Source: an uncultured Pelagibacteraceae bacterium (GTDB lineage Bacteria; Pseudomonadota; Alphaproteobacteria; Pelagibacterales; AG-422-B15). Taken from it: DNA of 64,000 nucleotides. The number at the start of each line of letters is the position of its first letter. The first letter of the stretch is position 1. Location of the stretch: assembly GCA_902619105.1 (NCBI GenBank), contig CACNCV010000002.1, forward strand, positions 108,436 to 172,435, in the 5' to 3' direction. Below are positions 32,080 through 39,889 of the stretch, piece by piece. The notes under the pieces were generated by a model that worked only from the letters and a program-made list of their open reading frames with translations, was not told the origin of the DNA and did no database searches. The position numbers and the translations under genes were made by a program.

Positions 32080-32943
32080 ATGACTGATCTCAAGGGAAAA
32101 ACATTATTTATAACTGGTGCTACTAGAGGCATCGGACATGCAATTGCTGAACGTGCTGCAAAAGATGGTGCCAATATTGCAATTATTGCAAAAACCACTG
32201 AACCGCAACCAACATTGCCTGGCACAATTTTTACAGCAGCTGAAGACTTAATCAAGGCTGGGGGTAATGCAATTGGAATTAAAACAGATATAAGATTTGA
32301 GGATCAGGTGCTTGCTGCTGTTGAAAAAACTGTAGAAACATTCGGTGGTATTGATATTTGTGTAAACAATGCAAGTGCTATTAGCTTAACTCCAACTGTA
32401 AATACAGAAATGAAAAGATACGATCTAATGCATAACATTAATACTAGAGGAACATTTCTTGTTTCTAAGTCATGCATTCCTCATTTAAAAAAAGGAAACA
32501 ATCCACATATTCTAAATCTGGGTCCACCGTTAAACATGGAAAGCCAGTGGTTTAGTCCGCATGTAGCTTATACTATGGCAAAATATGGAATGAGCATGTG
32601 CACTCTTGGCATGTCAGAAGAATTAAAGTCATCAGGCATTGCAGTAAATTCATTATGGCCAAGAACGATGATTGATACTGCTGCTGTTAACAATATTTTA
32701 GCGGCATCAATGGATGACCAGGGCAAAAGTAAATGTAGAACACCTGCTATCATGGGTGATGCTGCATATGTAATACTTACTCAAGACTCTAAAAAATTTA
32801 CAGGAAACATGTGTGTTGACGACAGTACGATGATGAAAGCTGGTAAGACGGATTTATCTGAATATCTTGCAACTCCTGATGCTGAACCGTTTCCAGATTT
32901 CTTTGTAAACAAAGATGATGGCGAAGACATAATTCTTAGTTAA
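32080..32943 (+). CDS. Short-chain dehydrogenase/reductase (HSDL2-like)
   Basis: 287 aa NAD(P)-dependent SDR. Cofactor motif TGATRGIGHAIAERAAKDGANIAIIAK; NNASA stabilising motif; catalytic Tyr-Lys as YTMAKYGMSMCTLGMSEEL. The segment AKTTEPQPTLPGTIFTAAEDLIKAGG is characteristic of the HSDL2 subgroup (hydroxysteroid dehydrogenase-like protein 2), related to peroxisomal and fatty-acid-linked enzymes. The usual Ser of the catalytic triad is not obvious; the equivalent region reads ILNLGPPLNM. A good AAGGAG precedes ATG 32080. It is divergent from the GYD cluster and shares its promoter region, so a functional link is plausible. Substrate unknown. Confidence 0.85.
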   Translation: MTDLKGKTLFITGATRGIGHAIAERAAKDGANIAIIAKTTEPQPTLPGTIFTAAEDLIKAGGNAIGIKTDIRFEDQVLAAVEKTVETFGGIDICVNNASAISLTPTVNTEMKRYDLMHNINTRGTFLVSKSCIPHLKKGNNPHILNLGPPLNMESQWFSPHVAYTMAKYGMSMCTLGMSEELKSSGIAVNSLWPRTMIDTAAVNNILAASMDDQGKSKCRTPAIMGDAAYVILTQDSKKFTGNMCVDDSTMMKAGKTDLSEYLATPDAEPFPDFFVNKDDGEDIILS

Positions 32944-32951
32944 GTAGTTTT

Positions 32952-33065
32952 ATGGAACAGTTTAGTTTCAAACAGTTCTTACAAATTATTTATAGAATTC
33001 TCACTTTTCCATTAATGGCGCTCATTGTCTTTCTGGTTTTGATGCTGTTTTTGTATCTTTTTTGA
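32952..33065 (+). CDS. 37-aa single-helix membrane peptide
   Basis: Hand-translated; too short for the ORF track. It reads MEQFSFKQFLQIIYRILTF followed by a hydrophobic helix (PLMALIVFLVLMLFLYLF). It starts 8 bases after the SDR stop, in the same direction, and could be co-transcribed. There is no strong ribosome site. A small membrane peptide is plausible but unproved. Confidence 0.35.
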   Translation: MEQFSFKQFLQIIYRILTFPLMALIVFLVLMLFLYLF

Positions 33066-33070
33066 TTTGA

Positions 33071-33244
33071 TTATTCATCAAAGCGTTTGGTGTTACAAGA
33101 CTGCAGAGTTGTATCATAATCATCATTATGTTCACCTGAGCAACATGGGTCGATATTAGTCTTACAATTTGGGCATTGATAGTGACCATGTACATCAATT
33201 GGAATTATTGAAGTATTACACCATTGGCAGTTTTGCTGGGTCAT
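33071..33244 (-). CDS. 57-aa zinc-ribbon-like protein
   Basis: Not in the ORF track; translated from ATG 33244. It has two C-x2-C motifs in CQWCNTSIIPIDVHGHYQCPNCKTNIDPCC, the spacing of a zinc ribbon, then a CC pair and an acidic tail (SGEHNDDYDTTLQSCNTKRFDE). The motif makes this a real gene with good likelihood. The 614-base stretch from 32944 to 33557 therefore holds this gene, the 37-aa peptide, two terminators and a candidate RNA. Confidence 0.6.
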   Translation of the reverse strand: MTQQNCQWCNTSIIPIDVHGHYQCPNCKTNIDPCCSGEHNDDYDTTLQSCNTKRFDE

Positions 33245-33335
33245 TTTTTAATACCAAATATATTTATCAAATATATTAATTGATTCTTATAAAGAATTAT
33301 CTATAAGGATCATCAATCCACGTTATCATCATGAA

Positions 33336-33364
33336 AAGCTTAAATACTTTCTGTATTTAGGCTT
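33336..33364 (+). terminator. Intrinsic terminator downstream of the SDR
   Basis: AAGCTTAAATAC and GTATTTAGGCTT pair over 12 bp (one G-U), loop of five, followed by TTTTCATTTTT. It would end a plus-strand transcript coming from the SDR and 37-aa peptide. The reverse strand has a shorter T tail, so it may also act for the opposite direction. Confidence 0.65.
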
Positions 33365-33426
33365 TTTTCATTTTTAATTCACATTTTGAGAGTGCTTGAT
33401 ATTATTTAGTTGATGATAATGTGGAG

Positions 33427-33560
33427 GTTAAAAAGTTGACGCCACCAACATTGTAAGGGGTGGTGTCCACAACCATTTCAAAAATATTCTAAAATCTACA
33501 AGACGTAGATGTTTGAAATAAAACAAAAATAAACCCCATCTATAGAGATGGGGTTTTTTA
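33427..33560 (+). ncRNA. Candidate structured non-coding RNA
   Basis: Between two terminators lies a region with three consecutive hairpins. Hairpin 1: GACGCCACC (33438-33446) with GGTGGTGTC (33459-33467), 9 bp. Hairpin 2: TTTCAAA/TTTGAAA (33476-33482, 33512-33518) enclosing ATCTAC/GTAGAT (33494-33499, 33505-33510). Hairpin 3: a terminator CCCCATCT-ATAG-AGATGGGG at 33534-33553, then TTTTTTATTTT. A -10-like GATAAT at 33415 could start it near 33427. An alternative pairing GTGGA (33421)/TCCAC (33466) competes with hairpin 1. No open reading frame fits. It matches none of the RNA families I know. Confidence 0.4.
33534..33553. terminator. Bidirectional intrinsic terminator
   Basis: CCCCATCT and AGATGGGG form an 8-bp perfect stem with a 4-base loop. 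The plus side is followed by TTTTTTATTTT and the minus side by TTTATTTTTG. It closes the minus-strand 33558-34187 gene (4 bases past its stop) and could end the candidate RNA on the plus strand. Confidence 0.85.
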
Positions 33561-34187
33561 TTTTCCGTTTGTTTTTTTGTAAAAATATAAAGATATTGAA
33601 TAAAAAACTATTGTTCCAATAATCCATGCAGATTGAGATTGAAGCGTTATGTCTCTTTCACCAAAATTTATTAATGTTGGATTAAAATAAGGGCCAAATG
33701 GCATTAATGGCGCCCAAGAAATTGCTGCATCGCTTCCTACTTGATTGTGATAAATAACAGCCTCTACTAAAAAATTTTGACCCATGAACCAAATAAAAAA
33801 CATAGACAAAAACACTAATTGAAATTTCTCATACTCAAGAGCTCTTTTTGGAAAAATCCAATAAACAAGAATAATTGCAAACCAAACAATTCCAGTATCG
33901 GCCATTGAATTTACTAACCAATTAATTTCCATTGGAATTGCACATGTCATTGCATCAGATCTTCTGAGATTAACCGGATCACCGTCAATAAGTCCAAAAT
34001 TAACCCATATTTCCCATCCAAGCGCAGCAATTAAAAATGAAGATAATAATGTTAATGAAATCCATTTCTTCATTTGATTTTTATATATTAGATATGAAGA
34101 TAAAATTATCGGAGCCATTGCAGATAAATAAACTACTATAGTTCTTCTCCACTCAACAATATCTAACCCACAATCAAATAGCCACAT
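33558..34187 (-). CDS. Membrane protein, unknown function
   Basis: 209 aa with about six hydrophobic segments and a Trp-rich composition (WLFDCGLDIVEWRRTIVVYLSAM at the start). Between helices are polar loops, for example LIDGDPVNLRRSDAMTCAIPMEINW and VGSDAAISWAPLMPFGPYFNPTL. It looks like a stand-alone inner-membrane protein; I cannot place it in a family. It begins 6 bases after the CIA30 gene, so the two are probably one transcript ending at the terminator at 33534. Confidence 0.6.
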   Translation of the reverse strand: MWLFDCGLDIVEWRRTIVVYLSAMAPIILSSYLIYKNQMKKWISLTLLSSFLIAALGWEIWVNFGLIDGDPVNLRRSDAMTCAIPMEINWLVNSMADTGIVWFAIILVYWIFPKRALEYEKFQLVFLSMFFIWFMGQNFLVEAVIYHNQVGSDAAISWAPLMPFGPYFNPTLINFGERDITLQSQSAWIIGTIVFYSISLYFYKKTNGK

Positions 34188-34193
34188 ATCTCT

Positions 34194-34739
34194 CTATTCA
34201 ATGAATTCTAATTCCTTTACGTAAATCTCTGCAACATGGTCTCTTCCATAAGCTACAATGGCTACTGAAGTTATTTTCTTTGGATTAATTTGCTTTGCTA
34301 ATAAAGTTCCTGATTTCTTAAAATCTTTGATCGGCATTATAAATTCATTATATTTTTCATTAACTGTAAATTCATGTGAATAGTATTGCCAGGGCAATAT
34401 AGTTCCAGTTGTTCTTAAAAAAATAAAATATTTCTCATTATTGCCTCTCGCATACAGTCTGATCGACTTTGCTTTACTTAAATCAATATTTTTAAGTTCT
34501 CGACGAATTTGAATGAAACCACCATTGTTTTCCGTACTAACATTGCCACTAAGTAGTGCATAAACATCGCTATCAAATGAATTAAATTCAACTTCACCCT
34601 CAGAAACACCCCCCATCACATTGTCCGCAATATAAGTCCATTCATTCTTGTTTGTAAAATTATCTTTCAAAATATTTTCTCCATTCGACCCACTAATAAA
34701 AGTAATTGATAATAAAAGTACAATTAGAATTTTTTGCAT
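34194..34739 (-). CDS. CIA30-family protein (complex I intermediate-associated protein 30)
   Basis: 181 aa with a signal peptide (MQKILIVLLLSITFISGSNG). The CIA30 galactose-binding-like domain is recognised by WTYIADNVMGGVSEGEVEF, GGFIQIRRELKNIDLSKAKSIRLYARGN, and the ends MPIKDFKKSGTLLAKQINPKKITSVAIVAYGRD. In eukaryotes CIA30/NDUFAF1 helps assemble mitochondrial complex I. The bacterial secreted versions are not characterised. The signal peptide implies a periplasmic, not a matrix-side, location here, so a complex I role is doubtful. Confidence 0.75.
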   Translation of the reverse strand: MQKILIVLLLSITFISGSNGENILKDNFTNKNEWTYIADNVMGGVSEGEVEFNSFDSDVYALLSGNVSTENNGGFIQIRRELKNIDLSKAKSIRLYARGNNEKYFIFLRTTGTILPWQYYSHEFTVNEKYNEFIMPIKDFKKSGTLLAKQINPKKITSVAIVAYGRDHVAEIYVKELEFIE

Positions 34740-34761
34740 TAAAATATTATTTAATAGTTAT

Positions 34762-35601
34762 TTAATCTCTTCGATCCTTTAAAACTGTTACTCTATGCAT
34801 TACTCGTTTTTCGGGCATATAATCACCAATTGCATAATGCATCGTACAACGATTATCCCAAATAACTAACGTATTTGGTGTCCATTTAAATCTAATTTGA
34901 AATTCTGGTTTATTCATAAAATTAAATAAATAAGAAAGTAAGTTATTAGAGTCTGTTGTTGTCATGCCAACGATCTGGGACGTAAAACTAGGATTAATGT
35001 AAAGAAATTTCTCGCCCGAAATTGGATGAACCTTTACAACTGAATGGACAGCATTTCCAAATTCTTCAAACCCTTTATTTAATTTAACTGAAGACTCTCT
35101 ATTGTCATCATTCATATAATTATTTCGAAAACTTCCCATGTCATGAATAGCTCTTAAGTTTTCAATCTGTGCTTTTAATTCATTGGGAAGTGCGTCATAT
35201 ATTTTTGATAGTGAACTCCATAAAGTATCACCTCCAACTTCTGGAATTATTTTACTGTACAATATAGACGCAAAAGGTGGATCATTTTTAAACGTTACAT
35301 CAGTATGCCATTCATCTGTATCTGGTGCGTTATCCTCATCATTTTCCAACAAGACAATTTCAGAAAATCCATCTACATGAGGGTAAACAGGATGTGGTTC
35401 TTCAATCGATCCAAAACTTTTTGCAAATTCAATATGAAATTTTGGTGTAATATCTTGATCCCTAAAAAATAGAACTTTGTAGTGAATTAAATCTTTATAA
35501 ATTTGATTTTGAATTTCTTCATTAAAGTCTTTTGGCAAATTAATTCCATTAATCTCTGCCCCCAGCGCTGGACTTAGTTTATTTATATGATATTTTTGCA
35601 T
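34762..35601 (-). CDS. TauD/TfdA-family Fe(II)/2-oxoglutarate dioxygenase
   Basis: 279 aa. Opening LSPALGAEINGINLPKDFNEEIQNQIYKDLIHYKVLFFRDQDITPKFHIEFAKSFG is typical. The facial triad is WHTDVTF (H and D) and, near the end, MHRVTVL (His), with the 2-oxoglutarate-binding Arg nearby (VMHRV). The oxygenase cleaves or hydroxylates a substrate such as taurine, alkyl sulfates or related C-S/C-N compounds, with release of succinate and CO2. No taurine transporter is next to it, so the exact substrate is unknown. It is single; the ATG at 35601 is followed immediately by conserved residues. Confidence 0.85.
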   Translation of the reverse strand: MQKYHINKLSPALGAEINGINLPKDFNEEIQNQIYKDLIHYKVLFFRDQDITPKFHIEFAKSFGSIEEPHPVYPHVDGFSEIVLLENDEDNAPDTDEWHTDVTFKNDPPFASILYSKIIPEVGGDTLWSSLSKIYDALPNELKAQIENLRAIHDMGSFRNNYMNDDNRESSVKLNKGFEEFGNAVHSVVKVHPISGEKFLYINPSFTSQIVGMTTTDSNNLLSYLFNFMNKPEFQIRFKWTPNTLVIWDNRCTMHYAIGDYMPEKRVMHRVTVLKDRRD

Positions 35602-35609
35602 TGTTCATA

Positions 35610-35774
35610 TTAGAACAATTTTGTAACGATAAAGTAAAGTATAATAGAAATAGCAACAAACGAATACCATATGATTACTGTGTTTCTAGCTTTATTTGGA
35701 TTTAGTTTTTTGGGATTCTTGAGATCTTCCTCAGTTGGAACAGGTCCTAGTTTATGATAAAATTTTTTTTTCAT
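35610..35774 (-). CDS. 54-aa single-helix membrane protein
   Basis: Not in the ORF track; translated from ATG 35774. It reads MKKKFYHKLGPVPTEEDLKN, then PKKLNPNKARNTVIIWY, and a C-terminal helix (SFVAISIILYFIVTKLF). A basic start, a proline-rich polar linker and one C-terminal membrane helix make it look like a real small protein. It ends 9 bases before the dioxygenase start, and the same-strand position suggests co-transcription. Function unknown. Confidence 0.5.
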   Translation of the reverse strand: MKKKFYHKLGPVPTEEDLKNPKKLNPNKARNTVIIWYSFVAISIILYFIVTKLF

Positions 35775-35834
35775 CTTAGATAAATATTTTTGAATTCTTA
35801 GTTTTCAAGTAATTGTTTACTATAAAAATTTAAT

Positions 35835-35960
35835 TTAATCATTCAAATAGTCCCTAATTTTATTTACTCTGCTTTTATGCGCTCCTTTACTTTCGCATTC
35901 TTTCCAAATATCAGAAAATGTTACACTCTCTGTACTTTTTCTAGTTTTACAGGTATAAAA
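35835..35960 (-). pseudogene. Possible gene remnant without a start codon
   Basis: An open frame of 41 codons ends at TAA 35835 and reads KTRKSTESVTFSDIWKECES then KGAHKSRVNKIRDYLND. The composition looks protein-like, but the frame is closed upstream by TAG and has no ATG, GTG or TTG start. It may be the 3' remnant of a larger gene. No more can be said. The rest of 35775-36137 is very AT-rich, with a TATAAT at 36105-36110 that could drive the sulfotransferase-like gene. Confidence 0.25.
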
Positions 35961-36137
35961 CTATTTTTATAAGGTAAAATATAAATTTTTTTAATAACAA
36001 TAAAATTACCAAAATTCTTTTAAAAATGTTTTTTGTTAAGTTTTAAGTAGACTTAAGTTTTAAGGATAATAATTTGCTGTTTTCAATCAAATATATATAA
36101 TTGTTATAATTCAACAAATATCTTTTAAATATAATAA

Positions 36138-37145
36138 ATGATTGCAGACGATAAAAAACATGTGATGGTTCTCAGCACAGGAAGAACTGGTACTAAATAT
36201 CTATATGATTTCTTAAGATATCAAGGTCTTTTGAGTTATCACGAAGAACTGTATGGGAACATAGAACCTTCCAAATATGCAGAAGCTTCAAATTTAATTT
36301 CTAATAATTGGTACAAAAATATATTTGGAAATGATGATATATGCATGAATATTGTAGATGATTATGTAAATAATTTATCAAATATTATTGGCCGTAAAAA
36401 TCTTTTTCAAAGTTTTTATTCCGGATCTCCTAAACATAGTGTTAAAGCAAAATTATTATTATTCAAAAAATATCTTAAATATCCATATGCGTTATCAAAT
36501 AAAATTGTAATTGACTGTAATAACGGAAATTCGCCATTATTTAGCAAAATATTTGAAGCTTGTAAGTCTATTGGAATAAAAAATTATTTTATTATATTAT
36601 ATCGTAATCCAATAAAGATGATTCATTCAATTTATAGAGTAGAATCTTTATCAGATTTCTCAGATAGGCCATCAGAATTCAAGGAAAATCAAAAAGGTTT
36701 TATTGCTGCTGCATGCATTTGGAAAAATTTTTATAATATGTTTTTGGATAAACTGAATGACTCATCAGATATAAAATGCTTACTATTAAATATTGAAAAT
36801 TTAAATAATGATTATTCAACAATTCTTCCACTATTTGATTTTTTAAACGTAAAATTTAATGAGAATATGTGGAAAAAAAGATATAAAGAAATTTACCTTA
36901 AAAGAAAATTTAGGAATGGGAAAGGTAGTAATCCAATTAAACGTTTTGTGGAAGGCTCTCCTTCAGACATAATCAATTCTGATTTGTATTTAGATAAATC
37001 TTTTTATTTCAGTAAAAAGGAAGTGGATCAAATCCTACCCATAATTAATGATACAGCTAAAAAAATGAAGATAGATCTTAATAAAAGCTCAGAAGAATAT
37101 TTTGATTTTCACATAAATCGTAAAAATAAAATAGGGTTTAAATAA
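36138..37145 (+). CDS. Sulfotransferase-like protein
   Basis: 335 aa. The start KKHVMVLSTGRTGTKYLYDFLRYQG is the 5'-phosphosulfate loop (STGRTGT) of PAPS-dependent sulfotransferases. NYFIILYRNPIKMIHSIYRVES fits the 3'-phosphate-binding region (R-N-P and S). The rest is weakly conserved. Such enzymes sulfate surface carbohydrates or small molecules; the acceptor is unknown. The gene is single, more AT-rich than its neighbours, has no clear ribosome site, and lies immediately 3' of a tRNA-Lys gene. This suggests acquisition by horizontal transfer. Confidence 0.7.
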   Translation: MIADDKKHVMVLSTGRTGTKYLYDFLRYQGLLSYHEELYGNIEPSKYAEASNLISNNWYKNIFGNDDICMNIVDDYVNNLSNIIGRKNLFQSFYSGSPKHSVKAKLLLFKKYLKYPYALSNKIVIDCNNGNSPLFSKIFEACKSIGIKNYFIILYRNPIKMIHSIYRVESLSDFSDRPSEFKENQKGFIAAACIWKNFYNMFLDKLNDSSDIKCLLLNIENLNNDYSTILPLFDFLNVKFNENMWKKRYKEIYLKRKFRNGKGSNPIKRFVEGSPSDIINSDLYLDKSFYFSKKEVDQILPIINDTAKKMKIDLNKSSEEYFDFHINRKNKIGFK

Positions 37146-37188
37146 CTCCATTAGAATATTAATAATCAATGAAAGTTGGTAGTTTAAG

Positions 37189-37264
37189 TGGCGAGCCCGC
37201 TCGGGTTCGAACCGAGGACAACTCCCTTAAAAGGGGAGTGCTCTACCAACTGAGCTACGGGCTC
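37189..37264 (-). tRNA. tRNA-Lys (UUU anticodon)
   Basis: A complete 76-nt cloverleaf on the minus strand: acceptor GAGCCCG/CGGGCTC; D stem GCTC/GAGC; anticodon arm CTCCC-CTTTTAA-GGGAG with anticodon TTT; variable TTGTC; T arm CTCGG-TTCGAAC-CCGAG; discriminator G and an encoded CCA. It reads AAA and AAG lysine codons. The trailer AACTACCAACT repeats in inverse the D-loop AGTTGGTAG, an odd 9-base complement. Confidence 0.97.
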
Positions 37265-37331
37265 TTAATTTGAGTTTATATATGATTATTATCTAAAATA
37301 TATAGGTATTTTTGTATTTCAAGTGGATATC

Positions 37332-37640
37332 TTACATCATGTCTAGTTCTAATCTTGCAACATCTGACATGCGTGACATATCCCATGGTGGATCCCATAC
37401 AAGATCAACTGCAACATTTTTTACCCCAGGAACAGCATCAACAGCTTCTTTTACTTTTTTTGGCATTTCATCAGCTACAGGACAATTTGGTGTAGTTAAT
37501 GTCATTTGAATAATAACATCATTATCAGGAGTAACCTCACATTTGTATATTAGACCTAATTCGTACAAATCAACTGGAATTTCGGGGTCAAATACAGTCT
37601 TTAACGCATCTATAACTTTTTGGTCTTCTACTTTTTCCAT
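37332..37640 (-). CDS. sufT: SufT-type Fe-S assembly protein (MIP18/DUF59)
   Basis: 102 aa. The DUF59 pattern is VIDALKTVFDPEIPVDLYELGLIYKCEVTPDNDVIIQMTLTTPNCPVADEMPKKVKEAVDAVPGVKNVAVDLVWDPPWD, with the conserved Cys in TTPNCP and the W-DPPW end. SufT aids iron-sulfur cluster maturation and is the usual last gene of alphaproteobacterial suf operons. It starts 1 base after the msrB stop. Its end is close to the tRNA-Lys gene. Confidence 0.9.
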   Translation of the reverse strand: MEKVEDQKVIDALKTVFDPEIPVDLYELGLIYKCEVTPDNDVIIQMTLTTPNCPVADEMPKKVKEAVDAVPGVKNVAVDLVWDPPWDMSRMSDVARLELDMM

Positions 37641-38222
37641 TTAGTTGAATAATTCTACAAAATCCTCATAGCCTTCTTCACTTAACTTCTCTAGTGGAAC
37701 AAATCTTAATGAAGCTGAATTAATACAATATCTTAATCCAGTTTCAGTGGGTCCATCATCAAATAAATGACCTAGGTGTGCGTCACCATATTGACTTCTT
37801 ACCTCTGTACGAACCATTCCATGAGATTTATCAATAACTTCTACAATTTCTATCCCTTTTATTGGCTTATCAAAACTCGGCCAACCTGTCCCTGAATCAA
37901 ATTTATCTAAAGAGGAAAATAAAGGTTCCCCCGAAATTACATCTACATAAATCCCAACATCTTTATTATTCCAATATTCATTAAAAAATGGCCTCTCTGT
38001 TCCATTCTCTAAAGCAACAATTCTCTGTTCTTCAGTAAGGTTATTAATAGCTTCCTGTCTTTCTTCAGGTGTGGCAGAACACCAGAAAGGTGTATCCATT
38101 ACTTCTACTTTTGACATATCGTACTCCTCTAAGTTTATATCGGCAAAAGACCGGTTTCCATAAATAAGTTGCAAAACAATAAATAAAACAAGCAGTGCAA
38201 GATATACAGGATATAGTCTCAT
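37641..38222 (-). CDS. msrB: Peptide methionine-R-sulfoxide reductase MsrB, possible membrane-anchored form
   Basis: 193 aa from ATG 38222. The catalytic domain (residues 36-193) carries [65 protein letters not shown] and the active Cys in [12 protein letters not shown]. The zinc-binding CxxC pairs of many MsrB proteins are absent. The N-terminal 36 residues contain a hydrophobic segment ([19 protein letters not shown]), like a membrane anchor or signal. A second ATG at 38117 ([12 protein letters not shown]) has a strong GAGGAG ribosome site; it would give a soluble cytoplasmic form of about 158 aa. Both starts could be used. It reduces methionine-R-sulfoxide. Confidence 0.87.
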   Translation of the reverse strand: MRLYPVYLALLVLFIVLQLIYGNRSFADINLEEYDMSKVEVMDTPFWCSATPEERQEAINNLTEEQRIVALENGTERPFFNEYWNNKDVGIYVDVISGEPLFSSLDKFDSGTGWPSFDKPIKGIEIVEVIDKSHGMVRTEVRSQYGDAHLGHLFDDGPTETGLRYCINSASLRFVPLEKLSEEGYEDFVELFN

Positions 38223-38224
38223 AA

Positions 38225-38659
38225 TTAATCTTTTAAAGCCTGGTTAAAAGCATGCCATGCCATTGTTGCGCACTTTACTCTCATTGGAAATCCACCTACT
38301 CCCTTTAAGGCATAAAGTGAATCTTCCTCATTTAAAACTTTTAGGTCTTCATCTGAGCCTGAAACAAGATTTGTAAAATCCTTAAATATTTCCTCAGCCA
38401 CTTCAATTTTTTTACCTTTTAATTTTTCTGTCATTAATGATGCAGAAGCAAGTGATATGGCACATCCCTCTCCTGTGAATTTAATGTCTTCTATTATATT
38501 TTGATCATTAAGAAGAAAAGTAAGCTTTAAATTGTCACCACACAAAGGATTATGACCATCGGCACTTTTATTATGAGGTTCACATTCGCCAAAATTTCTT
38601 GGTTCACGTCCGTGATCTAAAATTATTTCTTGGTAAAGATCATTTATTAAATCATTCAT
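38225..38659 (-). CDS. sufU: SufU-type iron-sulfur scaffold/sulfur-transfer protein
   Basis: 144 aa NifU/IscU-like. The three conserved cysteines are in [31 protein letters not shown] and [11 protein letters not shown]. The inserted segment between the second and third Cys is typical of SufU, not IscU. It starts as ATGA overlapping the sufS stop. SufU receives sulfur from SufS. The usual A-type carrier (SufA/ErpA) is not in this window. Confidence 0.9.
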   Translation of the reverse strand: MNDLINDLYQEIILDHGREPRNFGECEPHNKSADGHNPLCGDNLKLTFLLNDQNIIEDIKFTGEGCAISLASASLMTEKLKGKKIEVAEEIFKDFTNLVSGSDEDLKVLNEEDSLYALKGVGGFPMRVKCATMAWHAFNQALKD

Positions 38660-39888
38660 TTATTAAAAAACTCCTTACACTTATGTAGCGCAATAACAAA
38701 TTTATCAACTTCTTCTAATGAATTATACACACCAAAAGATAATCTGGCCGTTGAATTGACACCGAGATGTTTCATTAAAGGCTGACAACAGTGATGACCT
38801 GCTCTAATTGCTATTCCTTCAACATCTAAAAACGAAGATACTTCGTGAGAGTGAACATTTTTAATATTAAAGGATATGATAGAATTCCTTTTATTATCTC
38901 CACCATGAATTTCGATAAAATCAATTTCGTTTAATTTATTAAACGCATATTTAGTAATTTCATTTTCATGCTCGATAATATTATCGAGTCCAATTTTATT
39001 CATGTAATCAATTGCTATACCCAATCCGTGCGCTTCGACCAATGGAGGAGTTCCTGCTTCATATTTCGCTGGTAATTCTGCATAACTTGCACCTTCTAGA
39101 CTCACATCTCCAATCATTCCTCCTCCACCTTGATAGGGGGGCATTTCTGATAAAAGATTTTCAGTTCCATATAAAACTCCAATGCCAGCAGGACCATAAG
39201 TTTTGTGTCCAGAGAAAACAAAAAAATCACAACCTAGCTTTTGAACATCAATTTTTAAATGAGCAGCTGATTGACAACCATCAAGGAGAATGGGAATATT
39301 TTTATTTTTACAGATACTTATAGCCTTTTCATTTAATTCAGTACCAAAAACATTTGAAAGATGTGTCAAAGATACAATTTTTGTTTTATTTGTGAATAGA
39401 CTATTAAAATGATCAATATCAATTTCTCCTGATGGTTGAATATTTGCAAACTTTAGCACAACGCCATACTTATCTCTTAAAAAAAACCAAGGTATTAAAT
39501 TTGAGTGGTGCTCGATTAAAGATAAAATTACCTCATCTCCCTTTTGCATAAACTTTTCATAGAAAGTTTGAGCAACTAAATTTATTCCTTCTGTGGCACT
39601 TTTTGTGAAAATAATTTCATTTTCAGACCTTGCATTTAAGAATTTTTGAACTTTTTTTCTAGCGTCCTCATATCTAAATGTTGATTCAACAGATAATGTA
39701 TGAACTCCCCTGCTAACATTAGAATAGTGATTTTTATAGAAATCATTTGTTTCATCAATAACTGTATTTGGTTTTTGAGCAGAAGCTGCGGTATCAAAAT
39801 AAATAAGATCTTTTTTTTCCAATATCTTTTTTGAAAGAATTGGAAAATCTTTTCTAACATTTAAATTTAAAGTTTTAGAGTCATCCAT
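38656..39888 (-). CDS. sufS: Cysteine desulfurase SufS
   Basis: About 410 aa. I set the start at ATG 39888 (MDDSKTLN), just past the sufD stop; the track start at 39945 lies in sufD. The PLP lysine is in FFVFSGHKTYGPAGIGVLYG; the active-site Cys is in IAIRAGHHCCQPLMKHLG; the opening IYFDTAASAQKPNTVIDETNDFY is family typical. It takes sulfur from cysteine for SufU and SufBCD. The gene order sufD-sufS-sufU is the common one. Confidence 0.95.
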   Translation of the reverse strand: MDDSKTLNLNVRKDFPILSKKILEKKDLIYFDTAASAQKPNTVIDETNDFYKNHYSNVSRGVHTLSVESTFRYEDARKKVQKFLNARSENEIIFTKSATEGINLVAQTFYEKFMQKGDEVILSLIEHHSNLIPWFFLRDKYGVVLKFANIQPSGEIDIDHFNSLFTNKTKIVSLTHLSNVFGTELNEKAISICKNKNIPILLDGCQSAAHLKIDVQKLGCDFFVFSGHKTYGPAGIGVLYGTENLLSEMPPYQGGGGMIGDVSLEGASYAELPAKYEAGTPPLVEAHGLGIAIDYMNKIGLDNIIEHENEITKYAFNKLNEIDFIEIHGGDNKRNSIISFNIKNVHSHEVSSFLDVEGIAIRAGHHCCQPLMKHLGVNSTARLSFGVYNSLEEVDKFVIALHKCKEFFNK

Positions 39889-39889
39889 G

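Noticed and set aside
33421-33443. Leader peptide MWRLKS before hairpin 1 of the candidate RNA (attenuator)
   Set aside because: Six codons only, no biosynthetic gene downstream on the plus strand, so no attenuation target.
37146-37188. Attachment-site duplication of the tRNA-Lys 3' end
   Set aside because: I found no second copy of the CGAGCGGGCTCGCCA end between 32.9 and 37.2 kb; only a 9-base inverse repeat of the D-loop.
39012-39323. 103-aa plus-strand ORF
   Set aside because: Shadow of sufS on the opposite strand; the sequence is His/Leu-rich as expected from reversed coding DNA.
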